Notes under the pieces: model-generated
Databases searched by the model: none
The model's input: the letters and a program-made list of their open reading frames with translations, nothing else
Told to the model about the DNA's origin: nothing
Shown here: positions 51,144-54,235 of the stretch, one piece after another
Layout of the letters: every line of letters begins with the position of its first letter
Position numbering within the stretch: the stretch's first letter is position 1
Assembly: GCA_017503865.1 (NCBI GenBank)
Contig: JAFVSI010000047.1
Span: 1 to 54,235, forward strand
From: Clostridia bacterium
GTDB taxonomy: Bacteria; Bacillota; Clostridia; Oscillospirales; CAG-272
Direction of reading: 5' to 3'
Length of the DNA: 54,235 nucleotides
Made by a program: the position numbers and the translations under genes

Positions 51144-52233
51144 CAAGCTAAAGCTTATAATTTCCTCCATAGTAATAATGCTCCCTGCCCTCGTGGGTAT
51201 TTTTTGGGGAAAATCCTTACCCGAGAAAATAGCAACGCACTGGGGCTTTGACGGAGAGGCTGACGGATTTATGAACCCTACATTCGCGTTTATCCTCATT
51301 CCCTCAATAATACTCGCAGTTCATTGGCTTTGCATAATTCTCACAGCGGTAATCGACAAAAATACCGAGCAAAACAAGAAGGTCACCTCGCTCATCTTCT
51401 TTATAATGCCCGTTATATCTCTTTTCAGCTGCGGTATGACGCTCGCGATAGCACTCGGATATACACCCAACAATATATTTGCACTCGTGCTTATACTGCT
51501 TGCTGCCGCCTTTATCCTTATAGGCAATTATCTGCCCAAGACCACACGCAATCGCACGATGGGTATTAAAATAAAGTGGACCCTCTCGAGTGACGAGAAT
51601 TGGCAGGCAACCCACCGCTTTGCAGGTAAGGTTTATGTCATAACAGGTCTTATTTGCCTCTTGGCAATTCCCTTGCCTCTTGTAGCATTTCCCTTTGTTG
51701 CCCTTGCGATAATTCTCGCAAGCTCGGTAATACCTACCGTTTATTCATATAGGTTTTACAAAAAGCAAATAGCCGACGGAACTGTTACAAAAGAGGCTCT
51801 CGAGGAAGAATATGCAAGTTTTTTCAAGAAGAATAAGATTGCCGTTATCGTCACGGTAATTCTCGTCGCTGTGCTTGTTATTGTTCTATCGTTCGTAATG
51901 TTTACGGGAGATATTGAGGCAACGCTTGGTGACACTTTCCTCTCGATTGAGGCGGACTTTTTCGATGACCTCACGCTTGACTATGACAAGATAGACTCGA
52001 TTGAGTACCGCGAGAACGGAGTTGACGGCACAAGGATCTACGGCTTTGCCTCGTCAAGACTTCTACTCGGTGCTTTCTCAAACGATGAGTTTGGCAGCTA
52101 CACAAGATATACCTACACGGGTAAAAATCCCTGTATCGTAATAAAGTCAGGCGAAAAAACTTTAGTTCTCGGAACACGTGACGCAAATGAGACGAAGGCT
52201 CTCTACGACAAGCTTATCATAAAGACAAATTAA
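51130..52233 (+). CDS. SdpI-family immunity/signal membrane protein
   Basis: The 367-residue protein has an N-terminal DUF1648 helix and loop (PEKIATHWGFDGEADGFMN, about 32-50), several membrane helices, and the SdpI segment (NRTMGIKIKWTLSSDENWQATHRFAGKV, about 140-167), ending with a soluble beta-rich region (about 270-367) that follows a further membrane helix. SdpI binds toxin and gives immunity while sequestering SdpR. The operon lacks SdpA, SdpB or SdpC-type toxin genes in this window, so immunity may be against neighbours' toxins. Confidence 0.85.
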   Translation: MIKNNKLKLIISSIVIMLPALVGIFWGKSLPEKIATHWGFDGEADGFMNPTFAFILIPSIILAVHWLCIILTAVIDKNTEQNKKVTSLIFFIMPVISLFSCGMTLAIALGYTPNNIFALVLILLAAAFILIGNYLPKTTRNRTMGIKIKWTLSSDENWQATHRFAGKVYVITGLICLLAIPLPLVAFPFVALAIILASSVIPTVYSYRFYKKQIADGTVTKEALEEEYASFFKKNKIAVIVTVILVAVLVIVLSFVMFTGDIEATLGDTFLSIEADFFDDLTLDYDKIDSIEYRENGVDGTRIYGFASSRLLLGAFSNDEFGSYTRYTYTGKNPCIVIKSGEKTLVLGTRDANETKALYDKLIIKTN

Positions 52234-52241
52234 AAAACTAA

Positions 52242-52270
52242 GGGGGACACAATGGTGTCCCCCATTTTTT
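52242..52270 (+). terminator. Terminator of the SdpR-SdpI operon
   Basis: GGGGGACAC (52242-52250) pairs with GTGTCCCCC (52255-52263) and is followed by ATTTTTT. Confidence 0.9.
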
Positions 52271-52276
52271 AATATA

Positions 52277-53704
52277 TCAAACGTCATCGTCACGCTTTGG
52301 CTTGACCTCGTAGAAATCAAGCAAGGGTATAAGCACAAGTGCTGTAAGTCCTGCGGTAAATCCGCCGTTATAGAGGACAAATCCGCCGTGCATTCCCGCT
52401 GTAACGGTACATATTGTCGCACTTAAAAAGCCTGCTATTACCCCATATTTGAAGCCGTACTTCCCTGCAAAGGGACAAAGTCCCGTAGCGAAGGCAAGTC
52501 CGTTTATATAGCTTTGCGTTGAAAGCGTCCAAGGAATATCGAGCCCTGAAATAAGGCATATCACAAGCACCACCGCCCAAAGAAGTGCGTAACCGACAAC
52601 TATCGGAAAGACGTTCTTCGGGTGCTGTCCGTCAGAAGCAAAGGTGAGAGCGGCAAAGACCACGCCAACCGTTGCCCCCGTAAAGCCAACTCCGTCGGGC
52701 AGCATCGGGAAAATCTCGGGCAGAATAAAGATAAGATTAAGATATGCAAGAATCGCAAATCCGTAAAGTGCAATGTTTATCATACATATCGGCATACCGA
52801 ATTTATCGGTAAAATCTATACCGTAGCCCGTGCATTTAAGAAGCTTTTTGTAGTCTCCTATACGCCTTTTATTCATAAAGAATCCGCAAATAAAATTGAG
52901 TGCGAAAAGAACGGCAAAAAACACGTTCATAAAGCCACGATAAGCATAAGGCATAGCATAATACTCGGGGTTTTCTATGACCATTGTGGCAGGGGCATCG
53001 ATACCGAGTGTATTATACATAAACGCATAAATGAATATGCCGAGAATTCCTATTGCAAGTCCCGCCTTATATAAATTGTAGCCCCTATGCATAGCGGTAG
53101 TGCCGGGCAAAAGCGGCAAAACAACAAAGCCGACGGTAATTCCGCATACAATGGCAATAGTGATTCCTATAAAGTTTATTTGCGTGACCTCGGGGTCGAA
53201 CTTACCTACCGAATATCTGAAAATCACCTCGCTGACAAAGGGTGCGAGTGCCGTTGCGAAAAAGGCGATGTGTATGTTCTCTGCGACCTTCTTCTTCATC
53301 ACCAAGCAATAAAAAAGAACTCCCACAAAGGGCGGCCACATATTTAGAAAATTGAGTCCGTAAAAGCCGTGTGCCACGATAAGCAAATATCCCGCAAGTG
53401 TGGTTGCGTTTGCGTGAACTCGGCTGACGTATATCACAAGATTTGCAAAAAGACCGCAAAGTGCCGTATTAAAAAGTGTACTTCCAAGTCCGCCAAGTGC
53501 GAAATAGTCGGTCACAAGCGGACAGGGCGAGGTTATTATTCTGAAAAGATTGTCAAAGAAATCCCATTCCTTGGTGTAAAGCACCGCAATAGGCGACGCC
53601 ACCAAGAAGAAAAGGCTGACAAACAAGGCGTATGCACGTATCTGCCTCTCGGTCATAGCGTGCCTCTTGTCCGCCAAGCTGACGGATTCTGCCGCAAGAT
53701 TCAT
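52277..53704 (-). CDS. DUF1576 family polytopic membrane protein
   Basis: The 475-residue protein has about 12 membrane helices and the DUF1576 features: PSPLVTDYFALGG-like segment (CPLVTDYFALGGLGSTLFN, about 60-78), GFYGLNFLNMWPPFVGV (about 112-128), and a repeated half-architecture. The soluble ends are charged (TERQIRAY at the start, KPKRDDDV at the end). The role is unknown; a transporter is likely from topology. It starts after AGGAG and is followed only by the non-coding right end of the window. Confidence 0.75.
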   Translation of the reverse strand: MNLAAESVSLADKRHAMTERQIRAYALFVSLFFLVASPIAVLYTKEWDFFDNLFRIITSPCPLVTDYFALGGLGSTLFNTALCGLFANLVIYVSRVHANATTLAGYLLIVAHGFYGLNFLNMWPPFVGVLFYCLVMKKKVAENIHIAFFATALAPFVSEVIFRYSVGKFDPEVTQINFIGITIAIVCGITVGFVVLPLLPGTTAMHRGYNLYKAGLAIGILGIFIYAFMYNTLGIDAPATMVIENPEYYAMPYAYRGFMNVFFAVLFALNFICGFFMNKRRIGDYKKLLKCTGYGIDFTDKFGMPICMINIALYGFAILAYLNLIFILPEIFPMLPDGVGFTGATVGVVFAALTFASDGQHPKNVFPIVVGYALLWAVVLVICLISGLDIPWTLSTQSYINGLAFATGLCPFAGKYGFKYGVIAGFLSATICTVTAGMHGGFVLYNGGFTAGLTALVLIPLLDFYEVKPKRDDDV

Positions 53705-53825
53705 ACTTTCTCCTAAAAATTATAGTTTCAACAAGACAATTTTAGCACAAAAAGTCGCACAAGTCAAGAATAATGGCTGGATTTGAAGGGGCACCCCGAA
53801 GACCGTGAAAAAAGGGCAAAGCTCA

Positions 53826-53879
53826 CCGCAACAAAAAAAGACAGACACCCTGTTGGGTGTCTGTCTTTTTTTGTTGCGG
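53826..53879. terminator. 25-bp perfect inverted repeat
   Basis: The arms at 53826-53850 and 53855-53879 pair without mismatch around TGTT. The core GACAGACACCC / GGGTGTCTGTC is flanked by A7 and T7, so it would terminate in either direction. The stem extends with GTTGCGG beyond the T run, longer than any normal terminator in the window. Confidence 0.8.
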
Positions 53880-54108
53880 AGGTGGGATTTGTTTGCCCAC
53901 TCGAAAATATAGTCGTCTCGGGCGTGTACACGGTAGTTCCCACCCGATACTCCTTATTTTCTCCCTTGTCGCACTCCCTCCCCCCTCGCACCGCGAGCGG
54001 TCGTGCTCCAAGCCCACTCCCTCCTCCGGAGGTCGTGGATATAGACCTAATTTCTGTAACCAAACGAAAAAACCACCCGATTGGGTGGTTTTCGTTTGTG
54101 TTGTATCG
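53880..54108. other. Gene-free segment with small hairpins at the window end
   Basis: Small hairpins include GTGGG / CCCAC (53882-53900) and a near-perfect stem with core ACCACCC / GGGTGGT (54061-54097) flanked by A and T tracts. Open frames here run through the hairpins without ribosome sites, so none is called. The centre (53935-54020) is pyrimidine-rich with CTCCC repeats. Confidence 0.45.
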
Positions 54109-54198
54109 CCTTAATAGATGCCACCCTCAAAAAGTCAATAAAATCAAGGGTTTTTGAACTTTTAAGAAGGTTTCAAGTGCGTCCTTAATAGATGCCAC
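54109..54198. repeat. 16-bp direct repeat pair at the window edge
   Basis: CCTTAATAGATGCCAC occurs at 54109-54124 and again at 54183-54198, 74 bp apart, each followed by a roughly similar A/T stretch ending AAAGTC or TTTGTC. More copies may lie beyond the end of the window. Confidence 0.6.
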
Positions 54199-54235
54199 TT
54201 ACTTTTTGTCATTATCGCGGCTATGCCAATACTCA

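Noticed and set aside
53764..54157. Several open frames on both strands over the terminal hairpins
   Set aside because: They read through perfect inverted repeats, have low-complexity products and lack ribosome sites.

Overview
The window looks like a chromosomal segment from a low-to-moderate-GC Bacillota bacterium, class Clostridia, probably an uncultured gut lineage. This is inferred from near-consensus sigma-A promoters (TTGACA-N17-TATAAT), strong Shine-Dalgarno sites that often sit before TTG/GTG-started frames, and a gene set typical of that class: DUF6512, DUF1836, YuaF/flotillin, SdpR-SdpI, ECF sigma/DUF4367, a BMP-type nucleoside importer and split chromate transporters. No 16S gene or complete tRNA is present, so the lineage cannot be fixed further.

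Region 1 (1-13.1 kb) is AT-rich accessory DNA. It opens with the 3' half of a tRNA (47-96), its hairpin, and a tyrosine integrase that has lost its catalytic C-terminus, so this is the end of a derelict integrative element. Next comes a defence-island-like set: a truncated TIR protein downstream of a membrane-anchored DUF2971 protein, an AlbA_2/Schlafen-type protein, a GmrSD-like DUF262 nuclease, a second membrane-anchored DUF2971 protein, and a CBASS/SMODS-type nucleotidyltransferase broken by a -1 frameshift in an A7 run. An XRE regulator faces a DUF6514 gene across a perfect palindrome. An ECF sigma/DUF4367/secreted-protein cluster follows. The region closes with a two-gene operon pairing a HipA-like kinase with a protein that carries a serine-resolvase DNA-binding tail but no recombinase domain. 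A single promoter and operator drive that operon.

Region 2 (13.4-33.4 kb) is ordinary backbone: a DUF6512 membrane protein; a MarR-controlled heterodimeric ABC exporter; a TetR regulator; a four-gene nucleoside importer (lipoprotein, double ATPase, two permeases); flotillin with its YuaF/NfeD partner; DUF1836; xanthine phosphoribosyltransferase; UPF0316; a monoacylglycerol-lipase-like hydrolase next to glycerol kinase; a ZIP transporter; and a two-subunit chromate transporter.

Region 3 (33.4-54.2 kb) holds a GNAT gene with a MITE-like element in its leader, an anchored surface protein, PlsY, a CAT/E2-like acyltransferase without the catalytic histidine, pyruvate kinase, a second asymmetric ABC pair, an FGGY kinase, an MBL-fold hydrolase, an NSS transporter, a creatininase-like amidohydrolase, a ferritin-VIT1 fusion, a GH32 enzyme, an SdpR-SdpI operon without toxin genes, and DUF1576. 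Dispersed non-coding repeats (a 40-bp family at three sites, a 71-bp hairpin family at two sites) and very long perfect hairpins lie between genes. The best candidates for something undescribed are the HipA-like kinase/resolvase-HTH operon, the membrane-DUF2971/TIR pair, and the palindromic repeat family.
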